Below, one piece after another: positions 35,112 through 43,826 of a stretch of 64,000 nt of DNA. Origin of the DNA: Flagellimonas zhangzhouensis (GTDB lineage Bacteria > Bacteroidota > Bacteroidia > Flavobacteriales > Flavobacteriaceae). The stretch lies in the NCBI RefSeq assembly GCF_900102925.1, contig NZ_FNKI01000002.1, positions 1,240,001 through 1,304,000 of the forward strand, in the 5' to 3' direction. The translations under genes were made by a program, and so were the position numbers. Under the pieces are notes generated by a model. That model did not search any database, was not told where the DNA came from, and saw nothing but the letters and a program-made list of their open reading frames with translations. Within the stretch, counting starts at the first letter, position 1; each line of letters opens with the position of its first letter.

Positions 35112-36149
35112 ATGAGGTCGCATATGCAAACCATGGCAGCTTTTGTTAAACTCGGAAATTATCTCAGGGATTTTTGTGAAAATTATCACTCCACAGACGG
35201 AAATCCTGATGATGGATTGATGCAGGCCATCTACAGTGCAGAGCAGCATAACGGTTGGTTTACCAGGGAAAACATCTTATTTTCTTTACAACAATGGGGA
35301 GATGCCTTGACCGAAGAAAACCTGACTGAATGGTTGTCCAAATATGACATTCAACCCGTAGCAGCCCCTAAAACCATCGGAATTGTGATGGCGGGTAATA
35401 TTCCTTTGGTAGGTTTTCATGATTTTATCTGTGTATTGTTATCAGGAAATAGGGTGTTGGCCAAATTATCTTCCAACGATAAGATATTGCTTCCTTTTCT
35501 AACAAAATATTTGGTTGAACAAGAACCAGCCCTTAAAGATTCCATCACCTTTGTAGAGGGTAAGATGGAAGATTTTGATGCCGTAATCGCCACAGGAAGC
35601 AACAATACCAGTCGCTATTTTGAATATTATTTTGGGAAGAAACCCAATATCATTCGTAAAAACCGAAATTCGGTGGCCATCTTAACTGGCAATGAAACCA
35701 AAGAAGAATTGATGGCTTTGGGTGAAGATATTTTCCGCTATTACGGACTGGGATGCCGAAATGTTTCCAAGATTTTTGTGCCCAAGGATTATGATTTTGA
35801 ACCGTTCTTTAATGCCATTTTTGAATTTAAGGATATCATCAACGAACATAAATACGCCAACAATTACGACTACAATAAAGCGGTGTATTTAATGAGTGAA
35901 TTCAAAATTTTGGACAACGGATTTTTGGTGCTCAAAGAAGATGAAAGCCTCTCCTCGCCTATTTCGGCTTTATTCTACACCTACTACGAAGATGAATCAG
36001 ATTTAAGAAAACAATTGAATGTAATGGAAGAGGAAATACAATGTGTTGTTTCCGCTAAAGGGGATGTGCCTTTCGGGGCTACCCAAAAACCAAAATTAAA
36101 CGACTACGCAGATGGAGTTGACACTCTAGAATTTCTGCTTCAATTGTAA
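35112..36149 (+). CDS. Acyl-CoA reductase (LuxC-like)
   Basis: A 345-residue member of the LuxC/acyl-CoA reductase group of the aldehyde dehydrogenase fold, which reduces acyl-CoA or related thioesters with NADPH. The likely catalytic cysteine is in YYGLGCRNVSKIFVP, and the cofactor region is GIVMAGNIPLVGFHDFI. Start at ATG 35112 or an in-frame ATG at 35124; both follow the -7 element at 35067-35074. The physiological substrate is unknown. The downstream serC gene and divergent ferredoxin form a recurrent flavobacterial neighbourhood. Confidence 0.88.
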   Translation: MRSHMQTMAAFVKLGNYLRDFCENYHSTDGNPDDGLMQAIYSAEQHNGWFTRENILFSLQQWGDALTEENLTEWLSKYDIQPVAAPKTIGIVMAGNIPLVGFHDFICVLLSGNRVLAKLSSNDKILLPFLTKYLVEQEPALKDSITFVEGKMEDFDAVIATGSNNTSRYFEYYFGKKPNIIRKNRNSVAILTGNETKEELMALGEDIFRYYGLGCRNVSKIFVPKDYDFEPFFNAIFEFKDIINEHKYANNYDYNKAVYLMSEFKILDNGFLVLKEDESLSSPISALFYTYYEDESDLRKQLNVMEEEIQCVVSAKGDVPFGATQKPKLNDYADGVDTLEFLLQL

Positions 36150-36220
36150 ATAAATTCATTGCTCAACTTTCGTTTTATCATCCAAGAAATTTTTAGACCT
36201 TTACCTTTCAAATCATCACT

Positions 36221-37285
36221 ATGAAAATGCACAATTTTAGCGCTGGACCTTGTATTTTACCCAAAGAGGTATTGCAAAAGGCCTCCGAAGCTGTCGTAGA
36301 ACTCGATGGCATTGGACTTTCACTTATAGAAATTTCCCACCGCAGCAAAGAGTTTGTGGCCATCATGGAAAAGGCCCGCTCACTTGCTTTGGAACTTTTA
36401 GGCTTGGAGGGCAAAGGGTATCAAGCCATATTTCTTCAAGGTGGCGCCAGTATGCAATTTTTAATGACTGCTTATAACCTGCTGGACAAAAAGGCTGGAT
36501 ACGTAAACACAGGAACTTGGAGTCAAAAAGCCATAAAAGAAGCCCGACTGTTCGGTGAAGTTGTGGAAGTTGCCTCTTCCCAAGAAGATAATTTCAAGTA
36601 TATCCCAAAGGGATACAGCATTCCGTCCGATTTGGATTATTTGCACCTTACCTCGAACAATACCATTTATGGTACGCAAATCAAGGAGTTTCCAGAAACT
36701 GATGTGCCATTGGTTTGCGATATGAGCTCCGATATTTTTTCAAGACAATTGGATTTTTCCAAGTTTGATTTGATTTATGCAGGGGCGCAAAAAAATATGG
36801 GACCCGCAGGAGCAACTTTGGTGGTGGTAAAAGAAGAAATTTTGGGTAAGGTTTCCCATATCATTCCATCCATGCTCGATTATTCGGTGCATGTGAGTAA
36901 GGATAGCATGTTCAACACCCCTCCTGTATTTGCTGTGTATGTTTCCATGTTGACCATGAAGTGGCTGAAAGATTTAGGTGGAATTGCTGCTATCGAGGAA
37001 ATCAATGAGCGTAAAGCCAATCTTATTTATTCTGAAATCGAACTCAACCCTGTTTTCTCTGGATTTGCAGCCAAAGAAGACCGTTCCATAATGAATGCCA
37101 CTTTTAATATCACCGATGATGAACTAAAAGATGTTTTCGATGCCATGTGCAAAGAAGCTGGCATTAGTGGAATTAATGGTCACCGTTCAGTGGGTGGGTA
37201 TAGAGCCTCCATGTACAACGCACTTCCTTTGGAAAGTGTTGGTGTATTGGTGGATATTATGAGTGAATTGGAAAAGAAAGGATAA
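36221..37285 (+). CDS. serC: 3-phosphoserine/phosphohydroxythreonine transaminase
   Basis: SerC transfers an amino group from glutamate to 3-phosphohydroxypyruvate in serine synthesis and also serves PLP synthesis. The 354-residue protein begins MKMHNFSAGPCILPKEV, the family N-terminus. The PLP lysine is in YAGAQKNMGPAGAT, and the C-terminal GHRSVGGYRASMYNA carries phosphate-binding residues. The serA-type dehydrogenase follows 5 nt downstream. Confidence 0.96.
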   Translation: MKMHNFSAGPCILPKEVLQKASEAVVELDGIGLSLIEISHRSKEFVAIMEKARSLALELLGLEGKGYQAIFLQGGASMQFLMTAYNLLDKKAGYVNTGTWSQKAIKEARLFGEVVEVASSQEDNFKYIPKGYSIPSDLDYLHLTSNNTIYGTQIKEFPETDVPLVCDMSSDIFSRQLDFSKFDLIYAGAQKNMGPAGATLVVVKEEILGKVSHIIPSMLDYSVHVSKDSMFNTPPVFAVYVSMLTMKWLKDLGGIAAIEEINERKANLIYSEIELNPVFSGFAAKEDRSIMNATFNITDDELKDVFDAMCKEAGISGINGHRSVGGYRASMYNALPLESVGVLVDIMSELEKKG

Positions 37286-37290
37286 ACTTA

Positions 37291-38244
37291 ATGACGAAAA
37301 TATTAGCTAACGACGGAATTGCTCAAGCAGGAATAGATTTGCTTGAAAAAGAAGGTTTCGAAGTTAAAAACACCCGTGTTGCCCAGGAACAGCTCGCTAA
37401 TTACATCAACAAAAACAACATAGATGGACTTTTAGTCCGCAGTGCCACCGAAGTTTCCAAAAAAATCATTGACGCTTGTCCCAACCTTAAATTGATTGGC
37501 CGTGGTGGTGTCGGAATGGACAATATTGAAGTGGAATATGCCAAAGCAATGGGGATTCAAGTAATCAATACCCCTGAAGCTGCGGTTGACTCTGTTGTTG
37601 AACTTGTTTTTGCTCATCTTTTTGGTGCTGCTCGTTTTTTACACGATGCTAACCGAAATATGCCCTTGGATGGCGATAGTCAATTCAAAGCCCTGAAAAA
37701 AAGCTATGCAGGTGGGATTGAACTACGTGGAAAAACACTGGGCATTATTGGATTTGGTCGCATTGGTCAAGCTGTGGCAAAAATGGCCTACGCATTGGGC
37801 ATGAAAGTAATTTTTACGGACCATCATGTTACTGACATCACCCTAGAGGTTCCTTTTTTTGATGGACAATCCATTAGTTTTGATTTGAAAGCGTCAGATT
37901 TTGAAACCGTTTTAAAAGAAGCTGATTTTGTTACCATTCATGTACCTGCTCAAGATTCCTATGTGCTTGGTAAAAAAGAGTTTGAAATGATGAAAAAAGG
38001 AGCTGGAATCATCAATACTTCCCGCGGCGGCGTATTGGACGAAGTTGCTTTGGTGGAAGCTTTGGATTCCGACCATCTTGCTTTTGCAGGGTTGGATGTG
38101 TTCGAATCAGAACCTACTCCAGAAATTCAAATCCTGATGAACCCAAAAATCTCTTTATCACCACACATTGGTGCATCTACCAAAGAAGCCCAAGAACGAA
38201 TTGGAGTGGAACTGGCCAACAAGGTTATTAAATTGCTAAAATAG
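37291..38244 (+). CDS. serA: D-3-phosphoglycerate dehydrogenase-type D-2-hydroxyacid dehydrogenase
   Basis: A 317-residue NAD-dependent 2-hydroxyacid dehydrogenase. The Rossmann motif is GIIGFGRIGQAVAKMAY at about residue 152. The catalytic Arg, Glu and His lie in NTSRGGVLDE, LDVFESEP and LSPHIGASTKEAQ. It lacks a C-terminal ACT domain, so it would not be serine-feedback regulated by that route. Its position 5 nt after serC strongly supports the phosphoglycerate dehydrogenase role. Confidence 0.9.
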   Translation: MTKILANDGIAQAGIDLLEKEGFEVKNTRVAQEQLANYINKNNIDGLLVRSATEVSKKIIDACPNLKLIGRGGVGMDNIEVEYAKAMGIQVINTPEAAVDSVVELVFAHLFGAARFLHDANRNMPLDGDSQFKALKKSYAGGIELRGKTLGIIGFGRIGQAVAKMAYALGMKVIFTDHHVTDITLEVPFFDGQSISFDLKASDFETVLKEADFVTIHVPAQDSYVLGKKEFEMMKKGAGIINTSRGGVLDEVALVEALDSDHLAFAGLDVFESEPTPEIQILMNPKISLSPHIGASTKEAQERIGVELANKVIKLLK

Positions 38245-38322
38245 CCGATTTTCAAAGTGCCAAAGAGCCTTTAAACACTACTTTTTTCGTACCTTGACCC
38301 TCTAACCTTAACTGAAAATAAA

Positions 38323-38964
38323 ATGTCAGGATTACTAGATTTATTGAATAGCCCAATGGGACAACAATTGGTGAGCGGAGTAGCTGGCCAAACGGGGCAA
38401 GACGAGAGCAAAACCGCCGATGTATTGAGTATGGCCATGCCCTTATTAATGGGTGCCATGAAAAAAAACACAACCACTCCAGGTGGAGCACAAGGTTTGA
38501 TGGATGCACTTTCATCTAAACATGATGGTGGAATTTTAGATGATCTTGGCGGATTGTTCGGAGGTGGTGTAGACCAAAATGTAATGGATGATGGAGCTGG
38601 AATTTTGGGCCATATTCTTGGAGCAAAACAACCTCAGGTAGAAAATGCATTGAGTAGCAAATCAGGAATTGATGCGGGTACTGTCGCCCAAATTCTTAAA
38701 ATAGCGGCCCCTATCCTATTGGGATATTTGGGGAAACAAACCAAACAACAATCGGTAAACACACCTGATGGTTTAAATGGCCTTTTAGGTGGACTCATGG
38801 GTGGAGATAAAGCTGCTGCAAAACAACAATCATTGGTTGAATCCTTTTTGGATAGTGATGGTGATGGAAGTGTAATCGATGATTTGGCAGGTATGGTATT
38901 AAATAGTGATGGACAAAAAAGTAGTGGCCTCGGAGGAATGCTCGGTGGTCTATTTGGAAAATAA
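38323..38964 (+). CDS. DUF937-domain protein
   Basis: A 213-residue Gly- and Ala-rich protein with repeated YidB/DUF937-type helical units: LLDLLNSPMGQQLVSGVAG, VLSMAMPLLMGAM, DDLGGLFGGG, GILGHILGAKQPQVENALS and QILKIAAPILLGYLG. It ends GSVIDDLAGMVL and GLGGMLGGLFGK. No signal peptide or membrane helix is evident. The cellular role is unknown. It follows serA by 78 nt and is followed by a strong terminator. Confidence 0.9.
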   Translation: MSGLLDLLNSPMGQQLVSGVAGQTGQDESKTADVLSMAMPLLMGAMKKNTTTPGGAQGLMDALSSKHDGGILDDLGGLFGGGVDQNVMDDGAGILGHILGAKQPQVENALSSKSGIDAGTVAQILKIAAPILLGYLGKQTKQQSVNTPDGLNGLLGGLMGGDKAAAKQQSLVESFLDSDGDGSVIDDLAGMVLNSDGQKSSGLGGMLGGLFGK

Positions 38965-38988
38965 CATCGCTTTACACATAGTTTAACA

Positions 38989-39020
38989 AAGCCATTTGAA
39001 TCTTCAAGTGGCTTTTTTTT
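38989..39020 (+). terminator. Rho-independent terminator after DUF937 gene
   Basis: Arms AAGCCATTTG (38989-38998) and CAAGTGGCTT (39005-39014) form a 10-bp stem with one G-U pair, followed by a run of Ts to 39020. It lies 25 nt after the DUF937 stop and ends the acyl-CoA reductase-serC-serA-DUF937 unit. Confidence 0.9.
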
Positions 39021-39033
39021 GTAACTTATATTC

Positions 39034-39492
39034 ATGAAAAAGAAACTTTTAGCCCCTACTGTATTTGTTCTTGTTTTAATGCTTTTATTCAATTCCTGTT
39101 CTGCACAAAAGGAGACCGTTGCTATTTCAGAAGATGAAAAAGCACTATTTAATTCTGATGATGATGAACCTGTCGAAATATCCGATGAAGAAACCGAATA
39201 CGAAATCATTATCATAGAACCTGGATTTTACACTTGGTTAAACTCCATAGCTCGTCCAGAGGGGTATTATTCGCAATCGTATTTGGAAAACCGAAATGCT
39301 GTTTTGGTTCTGAATTGGAACCAAAGAGTGTTGGACCCCATCCGTTTCAATCCCAACTTATATGAGATGCAGATCAATTACGACCCAAATATTGATTATG
39401 GCTACGAGGTGAATTATAAACTCTACAATTACTTTATTTATTTCCAAAGAAAATACAATCAACGCTTAGGTCCTTTTCTACCTAGAATATAA
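39034..39492 (+). CDS. DUF6146-like exported protein
   Basis: A 152-residue protein with an N-terminal signal MKKKLLAPTVFVLVLMLLFNSCSA that ends in a possible lipobox (FNSC), an acidic linker (EKALFNSDDDEPVEISDEE) and a C-terminal domain rich in aromatic and Asn residues (GFYTWLNSIARPEGYYSQSYLE, NRNAVLVLNWNQRV). I associate it with DUF6146 from memory. It is probably a periplasmic or outer-membrane lipoprotein; no function is known. It starts 14 nt after the terminator and is followed 33 nt later by a DUF6787-like gene. Confidence 0.8.
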   Translation: MKKKLLAPTVFVLVLMLLFNSCSAQKETVAISEDEKALFNSDDDEPVEISDEETEYEIIIIEPGFYTWLNSIARPEGYYSQSYLENRNAVLVLNWNQRVLDPIRFNPNLYEMQINYDPNIDYGYEVNYKLYNYFIYFQRKYNQRLGPFLPRI

Positions 39493-39525
39493 TGTGCTAT
39501 TTTTGCAGCCATTTAATAGGTTCGC

Positions 39526-40041
39526 ATGCAGAAAATTAAAGCCCGTTGGGAAATCTCAAAGAATTGGCAGCTTCTTTTTCCTTTTTTAGGAGCGTTCCTT
39601 ACATTTTTGACGGCGTACACGATCGCTCGAAGGTTACTTCATGCTTTTGGGATGAACAACACTGCTGCTGAATGGATTTTTACGGGAACTGTTAGTATTT
39701 CCATCTTTTATGGGTTGATTAAATTCTTTATCTGGTGTTTTAAAAAGCTGGAAAACAAATGGGTGGTGAACGAAAAATGGGAAATGATCGCCATTTTCAT
39801 CGTTTTTGCCATTACAGGGAGTCTAGCTGGAAAATTAGCAGGGCCTTTGGTGCATTGGATTGGATTGGATGATGAAAATGTACCCAAAGCCATCTATTGG
39901 ACTTGCAGAATATTAATGATTTTTCCCATTTACCAAGTCTTATTGGTATGCATTGGTTGGGTGTTCGGTCAGTTTAAATTCTTCTGGGCTTTTGAGAAAA
40001 AAATGCTGAAACGTATGGGATTGGGCTTTTTGTTGCCTTAG
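39526..40041 (+). CDS. DUF6787-like integral membrane protein
   Basis: A 171-residue protein with about four membrane helices (around 17-32, 50-68, 87-108 and 125-150) separated by charged loops such as FKKLENKWVVNEKWEM. The terminal repeat-like starts KARWEISKNWQL and NKWVVNEKWEMI suggest an internal duplication of a two-helix unit. It is recognised from memory as the DUF6787 type, with moderate confidence. Function unknown. Confidence 0.75.
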   Translation: MQKIKARWEISKNWQLLFPFLGAFLTFLTAYTIARRLLHAFGMNNTAAEWIFTGTVSISIFYGLIKFFIWCFKKLENKWVVNEKWEMIAIFIVFAITGSLAGKLAGPLVHWIGLDDENVPKAIYWTCRILMIFPIYQVLLVCIGWVFGQFKFFWAFEKKMLKRMGLGFLLP

Positions 40042-40055
40042 TTTAAGTTTTCCTT

Positions 40056-40078
40056 AACACAATAAATCCGTGTGTGTT
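40056..40078. promoter_or_regulatory. Inverted repeat before metal-uptake genes
   Basis: AACACA (40056-40061) and TGTGTT (40073-40078) form a 6-bp inverted repeat with an 11-nt gap just upstream of the -7 element TACATTTG at 40082-40089. It could be an operator for a metal-responsive repressor, but a 6-bp repeat is weak evidence. Confidence 0.3.
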
Positions 40079-40081
40079 GGT

Positions 40082-40089
40082 TACATTTG
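40082..40089 (+). promoter_or_regulatory. Putative -7 element of TonB receptor operon
   Basis: TACATTTG matches TAnnTTTG. The ATG at 40096 begins six bases later, predicting a leaderless mRNA and fixing the start of the small upstream gene. Confidence 0.6.
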
Positions 40090-40095
40090 CAGGAG

Positions 40096-40434
40096 ATGAC
40101 CTCAATCCTCCACAAAAAAACCACCTTTTTTCTATCCCTGATTTTAGCCATTGGGATACTTGCTCCCTCGGTTATAAAATTAGGACATGCCATTTATGAG
40201 CATAATTCGGAAAAACAATGTGTTGCCCAAGGCACTATACACATTCATGATGGAGATTTGGATTGCGACTTTCATGATTTCAATCTGGCCTCCAAGGTCC
40301 TTTTCTCCCCTGTTTTTGAAAATGTAACTGTTGAAGCACCTCATTTGGCACTTCAAACCGAATTTTACATTTCTTCTTTTAAACCCCATAAATTTTCGTA
40401 CCACGCTCTTCGGGGTCCCCCAGTTGTTTCTTAA
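40096..40434 (+). CDS. Small His-containing membrane-anchored protein upstream of TonB receptor
   Basis: A 112-residue protein with one N-terminal hydrophobic segment (TFFLSLILAIGILAPSVIKLGHAIY, about 9-33) and a short exported part containing His, Asp and Cys in a potential metal-binding string (CVAQGTIHIHDGDLDCDFHDF). The C-terminus ends SYHALRGPPVV. Similar small proteins precede TonB receptors in flavobacteria, as far as I recall. It starts at ATG 40096 because the -7 element lies six bases upstream, and it is followed 39 nt later by the receptor. A role in metal sensing or delivery is inference. Confidence 0.7.
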   Translation: MTSILHKKTTFFLSLILAIGILAPSVIKLGHAIYEHNSEKQCVAQGTIHIHDGDLDCDFHDFNLASKVLFSPVFENVTVEAPHLALQTEFYISSFKPHKFSYHALRGPPVVS

Positions 40435-40473
40435 TTATCGGATTTTAATTTTTTAAACCTTTTAATTTTTACA

Positions 40474-42735
40474 ATGAAACAACTTTATTTTTCAATGCTT
40501 TTTGCATTGATACCTTTATCTATATTCGCACAAAATACAATTACAGGAACCATCACCGATGCCGATAGTGGTGCACCTTTGGAGCAAGTTTCCGTTTACA
40601 TTCCCCAATTGGAAAATGGTACCGTTACTGATGAAACTGGTCATTTCACCTTAAAAAACTTACCAGAAGGCAATTATAAATTGGTGATTTCTTATATAGG
40701 TTTTGAAACCTATTCTGCCACTTTTGAAATTGCATCAGGCACCAACAATTTTGATTACCAAATGGTAGCTTCGGCTATAGAAATGGATGAAGTAGTACTT
40801 TCCACCCCTTTCCACAAATTACAACGTGAAAATGTGATGAAAGTGGAGCAAAAATCCATGGAAGAACTCAAACAGCAAGGTGGAATTACACTTTCGGAAG
40901 GAATTACGAACATTCCTGGGGTGTCTTCTGTATCCACAGGTGTGGGAATCGGGAAACCTGTGATTCGGGGATTGAGTTTTAATCGTGTTTTGGTCTATAC
41001 CCAAGGAGTTAGACTGGAAAATCAACAATACGGCGGGGAACACGGACTTGGAATAAACGACGCAGGTATTTCTAGCGTAGAAGTAATCAAAGGGCCAGCA
41101 TCTTTGTTGTATGGTTCAGATGCGCTTGGAGGTGTTCTTTATTTGAATCCTGAGAAATTTGAAACCTCAGGAGAAACTTCGGGCGATGTAAACATGAGGT
41201 ATTTTACCAATACTTTAGGGTACAATGCCAATGCAGGATTTAAAACTTCTGGTGAAAAACTTAAGTTTTTGGTTCGTGGAGCCTATGCTTCCAATGCCGA
41301 TTATGAAACTGGAAATGGAACCAGTGTAACCAATTCAAGATTTAACGAAGCCGACTTAAAAACAGGTTTGGCTTACCAAGCATCCAAGTTTAAAACAGAA
41401 CTTCGATATAACTATAATGCTTCAGAACTAGGAATTCCCGAAGAAATCGGTGTTCAAAATAACGACAGGGAGCCATTGGAACCCTATCAAGAGCTTTCAA
41501 CCCATATTATAAGTTCCAAGAACAGTTTCTTTTTCAAAAAATCGAGTTTGGATGCAACTTTCGGATACACCATTAACAATCGAAAGGAATTTGAAGAGCA
41601 TCATCATGAGGAGGAAGAAGGTGAAGTGCACGAAGAAGAAGAACATGAGGAAGAAGAAGGTGCAGCCTTGGATATGCGTTTGAGTACGTTTAATTACAAC
41701 ATTCAGTTTAACCCACATTGGGGTAAAATGACCACCATCTTCGGCATTCAGGGAATGCACCAAAAAAATGAGAATTTTGGGGAAGAAGTATTGGTGCCAG
41801 ATGCCATAACCAACGATTTTGGGGTATTGGCCACATCTCATATACATTTTGATAAAAGCGACCTTCAATTGGGACTGCGTTATGATATTAGATCTTTAAA
41901 TGGTGAAGCAAGTGGAATCGAGGGCGACGAAGAATACATTCCTGCTTTGGATAAAAATTTCAGCAGTTTTAATGCCGCTGTTGGCTACCGAATGGATTTG
42001 ACCCAAAATATTATGGGGCGTTTAAATTTGGCTACTGGATTTAGAGCTCCTAACCTATCTGAATTATCTTCAAACGGATTGCACAGTGGCGCCAATCGTG
42101 TGGAAATCGGAAATCAAGATTTGGATAGCGAGCAAAACTTTCAAATTGATTTGGCTTTTGAATATGCCAACAAACATGTGGAAGCTTACGTGAATACGTT
42201 CTACAATATTGTAAACGATTACATTTATTTAGAGCCAAAAGGAGAATTTAGGGATTTGGACCCTGTTTACGATTTTCAACAACAAAATGCGATTTTATAC
42301 GGTGGTGAATTTGGGTTCCATTTGCACCCACACCCAATTGATTGGTTGCATTTAGAGAGTAGCTACGATATTGTTTTTGGAGAATTGGACGACAATACCA
42401 ATTTACCTTTGATTCCTGCCAACCGTTGGACAAACACATTTAGGGTAGAATGGAAAAAAAGAAACCAAGATTATAAATGCTATGCCTTCGTAACGGTTCA
42501 AACCAATTTTGACCAAAACAAGGTGGCAGAGTTTGAAACCCCTACGTCTCGCTACAACTTATTTAATATTGGTGTTGGTGGTGATATGAAAATCTTCAAT
42601 CAAAAGGTGGGCTATTCCATTACAGGGAACAACATTTTTGACAAGGACTATATTTCTCATTTATCACGTTTAAAAGCAGATGGAATATCCAATATTGGAA
42701 GAAATATCTCTTTGAATTTGAGTGTTCCGTTGTAG
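40474..42735 (+). CDS. TonB-dependent receptor with His/Glu-rich loop, probable metal uptake
   Basis: A 753-residue outer membrane receptor. It has a signal peptide (MKQLYFSMLFALIPLSIFAQ), a CarboxypepD_reg-like domain (about 22-105, ITGTITDADSGAPLEQVSVYI), a plug (about 115-230 with GVSSVSTGVGIGKPVIRGL and VEVIKGPASLLYGSDALGG) and a 22-strand type barrel ending ISLNLSVPL. A loop at about residues 373-398 holds EEHHHEEEEGEVHEEEEHEE, as in ZnuD-type zinc receptors. No SusD partner follows, so uptake of a metal or metallophore is more likely than glycan uptake. Confidence 0.9.
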   Translation: MKQLYFSMLFALIPLSIFAQNTITGTITDADSGAPLEQVSVYIPQLENGTVTDETGHFTLKNLPEGNYKLVISYIGFETYSATFEIASGTNNFDYQMVASAIEMDEVVLSTPFHKLQRENVMKVEQKSMEELKQQGGITLSEGITNIPGVSSVSTGVGIGKPVIRGLSFNRVLVYTQGVRLENQQYGGEHGLGINDAGISSVEVIKGPASLLYGSDALGGVLYLNPEKFETSGETSGDVNMRYFTNTLGYNANAGFKTSGEKLKFLVRGAYASNADYETGNGTSVTNSRFNEADLKTGLAYQASKFKTELRYNYNASELGIPEEIGVQNNDREPLEPYQELSTHIISSKNSFFFKKSSLDATFGYTINNRKEFEEHHHEEEEGEVHEEEEHEEEEGAALDMRLSTFNYNIQFNPHWGKMTTIFGIQGMHQKNENFGEEVLVPDAITNDFGVLATSHIHFDKSDLQLGLRYDIRSLNGEASGIEGDEEYIPALDKNFSSFNAAVGYRMDLTQNIMGRLNLATGFRAPNLSELSSNGLHSGANRVEIGNQDLDSEQNFQIDLAFEYANKHVEAYVNTFYNIVNDYIYLEPKGEFRDLDPVYDFQQQNAILYGGEFGFHLHPHPIDWLHLESSYDIVFGELDDNTNLPLIPANRWTNTFRVEWKKRNQDYKCYAFVTVQTNFDQNKVAEFETPTSRYNLFNIGVGGDMKIFNQKVGYSITGNNIFDKDYISHLSRLKADGISNIGRNISLNLSVPL

Positions 42736-42800
42736 AATTAATGATTGTTAATAATTGAAAACTCGTCAATTCGAGTAATTTATGAGTGAATCGAATAAAT

Positions 42801-42847
42801 TGTATCGAGAATAAGAATTTTGAATTCAGTAAACAGTTCTCGATACA
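42801..42847. repeat. Inverted repeat in spacer
   Basis: TGTATCGAGAA (42801-42811) and TTCTCGATACA (42837-42847) are perfect 11-bp inverted arms around a 25-nt AT-rich centre, in the spacer between the TonB receptor and the convergent gene. There is no T-run. The sequence CGAGAA/TTCTCG resembles parts of the repeat family near 55.95 kb (TTTCTCGAATG), so it may be a degenerate repeat. Confidence 0.5.
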
Positions 42848-42885
42848 TTTTCGTCGGAAACACTCGAACTAACACTATAAATTTC

Positions 42886-42916
42886 AAGGTCAATCTTTTT
42901 TAGGTTGACCTTTTTT
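42886..42916 (+). terminator. Rho-independent terminator after TonB receptor
   Basis: An 8-bp stem (AAGGTCAA 42886-42893 and TTGACCTT 42905-42912) is followed by four more Ts on the plus strand. The hairpin overlaps the last codons of the convergent minus-strand gene, whose stop lies in the stem. Confidence 0.75.
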
Positions 42917-43186
42917 CTTGCTCAAAAGATAGGTGTAAATCCAAGTCAAAGTAAAAGTTGGAATCACATCCAAACCAGGAATAAGCTCTTCGGTAAAAGC
43001 GATCATACCTGCAGCTTGCCCTACCCTTCCCTTGTACAGTCGAGTCATAAGCCATCCTGCAACGGGAGCCCAAATTACATCAGAAAACTCCCCGATACCT
43101 GGAATGATAAAGGAAATCATCCCAATACCATCAAACAATAACCCCAATAAAAGATTACGGTATTTATCGTCTTTCTCTTTTGTCAT
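42890..43186 (-). CDS. Small integral membrane protein
   Basis: A 98-residue protein with two to three membrane segments: LLLGLLFDGIGMISFIIPGIGEFSDVIWAPVAGWLM (a hairpin) and LDVIPTFTLTWIYTYLLS, with a Lys-rich C-terminus. The GIGMISFIIPGIGEFSD segment is reminiscent of Bacteroidota proteins of unknown function; I could not assign a named family. It converges with the TonB receptor, and its stop lies in the receptor's terminator hairpin. Confidence 0.75.
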   Translation of the reverse strand: MTKEKDDKYRNLLLGLLFDGIGMISFIIPGIGEFSDVIWAPVAGWLMTRLYKGRVGQAAGMIAFTEELIPGLDVIPTFTLTWIYTYLLSKKKGQPKKD

Positions 43187-43226
43187 GAATGAAAAATAGG
43201 AATTCCCACCGACTTGGAAAAATCAC

Positions 43227-43826
43227 TTATGATAAATCGGCACTGATGAGCTTTAAGAATTCATTTCGGGTTTCAATTTTTTCAAATTGCCCTCTAAATC
43301 CTGATGTTGTGGTCACGGAGTTTTGTTTTTGTACCCCACGCATCATCATGCACATATGGGCGGCTTCAATAACCACGGCAACCCCTTTGGGTTTTAAAGT
43401 ATTGTTGATGCATTCCAAAATATCGTGTGTTAAGCGCTCCTGAACCTGTAATCTTCTTGCAAAAACATCAACCACACGAGGAATTTTGCTCAAGCCCACA
43501 ATATGACCGTTGGGGATGTAAGCGACGTGGGCCTTTCCGAAAAACGGCAACATATGATGCTCACAAAGGGAATACAGTTCAATATCCTTGATAATGACCA
43601 TGTCGTCGTAGCTTTCCGCAAACATGGCGCCTCTTAATATTTCCTCGGCATTCTGTTTGTAACCTTGGGTCAAATAAAGCATAGCTTTGGCAGCACGTTC
43701 GGGGGTTTTTATAAGTCCCTCACGCTCCACATCCTCCCCAATATCGTTCATAATATTGGCGAAATGCTCCTTCACCTCATTGGTGATTTCCATATTGTAT
43801 TCCTCAAGCTGTCTATAAGGTGCCAT
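43227..43826 (-). CDS. folE: GTP cyclohydrolase I
   Basis: FolE converts GTP to dihydroneopterin triphosphate, the first step of tetrahydrofolate synthesis. The 199-residue protein shows [19 protein letters not shown], the zinc ligands in [21 protein letters not shown] and [16 protein letters not shown], and the active-site segment [23 protein letters not shown]. The start [11 protein letters not shown] overlaps the msrA stop region by 14 bases; it is kept because homologues have a similar N-terminus. Zinc dependence is notable next to a putative zinc receptor, but this may be chance. Confidence 0.96.
   Translation of the reverse strand: MAPYRQLEEYNMEITNEVKEHFANIMNDIGEDVEREGLIKTPERAAKAMLYLTQGYKQNAEEILRGAMFAESYDDMVIIKDIELYSLCEHHMLPFFGKAHVAYIPNGHIVGLSKIPRVVDVFARRLQVQERLTHDILECINNTLKPKGVAVVIEAAHMCMMMRGVQKQNSVTTTSGFRGQFEKIETRNEFLKLISADLS

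Noticed and set aside
40056-40078. Confident Zur or Fur box
   Set aside because: Only six paired bases are present and no reference motif for this group is available, so it is listed only as a weak possibility.
42801-42847. Inverted repeat as a transcription terminator
   Set aside because: The 25-nt gap is long and there is no T-run; the real terminator hairpin is at 42886-42916.
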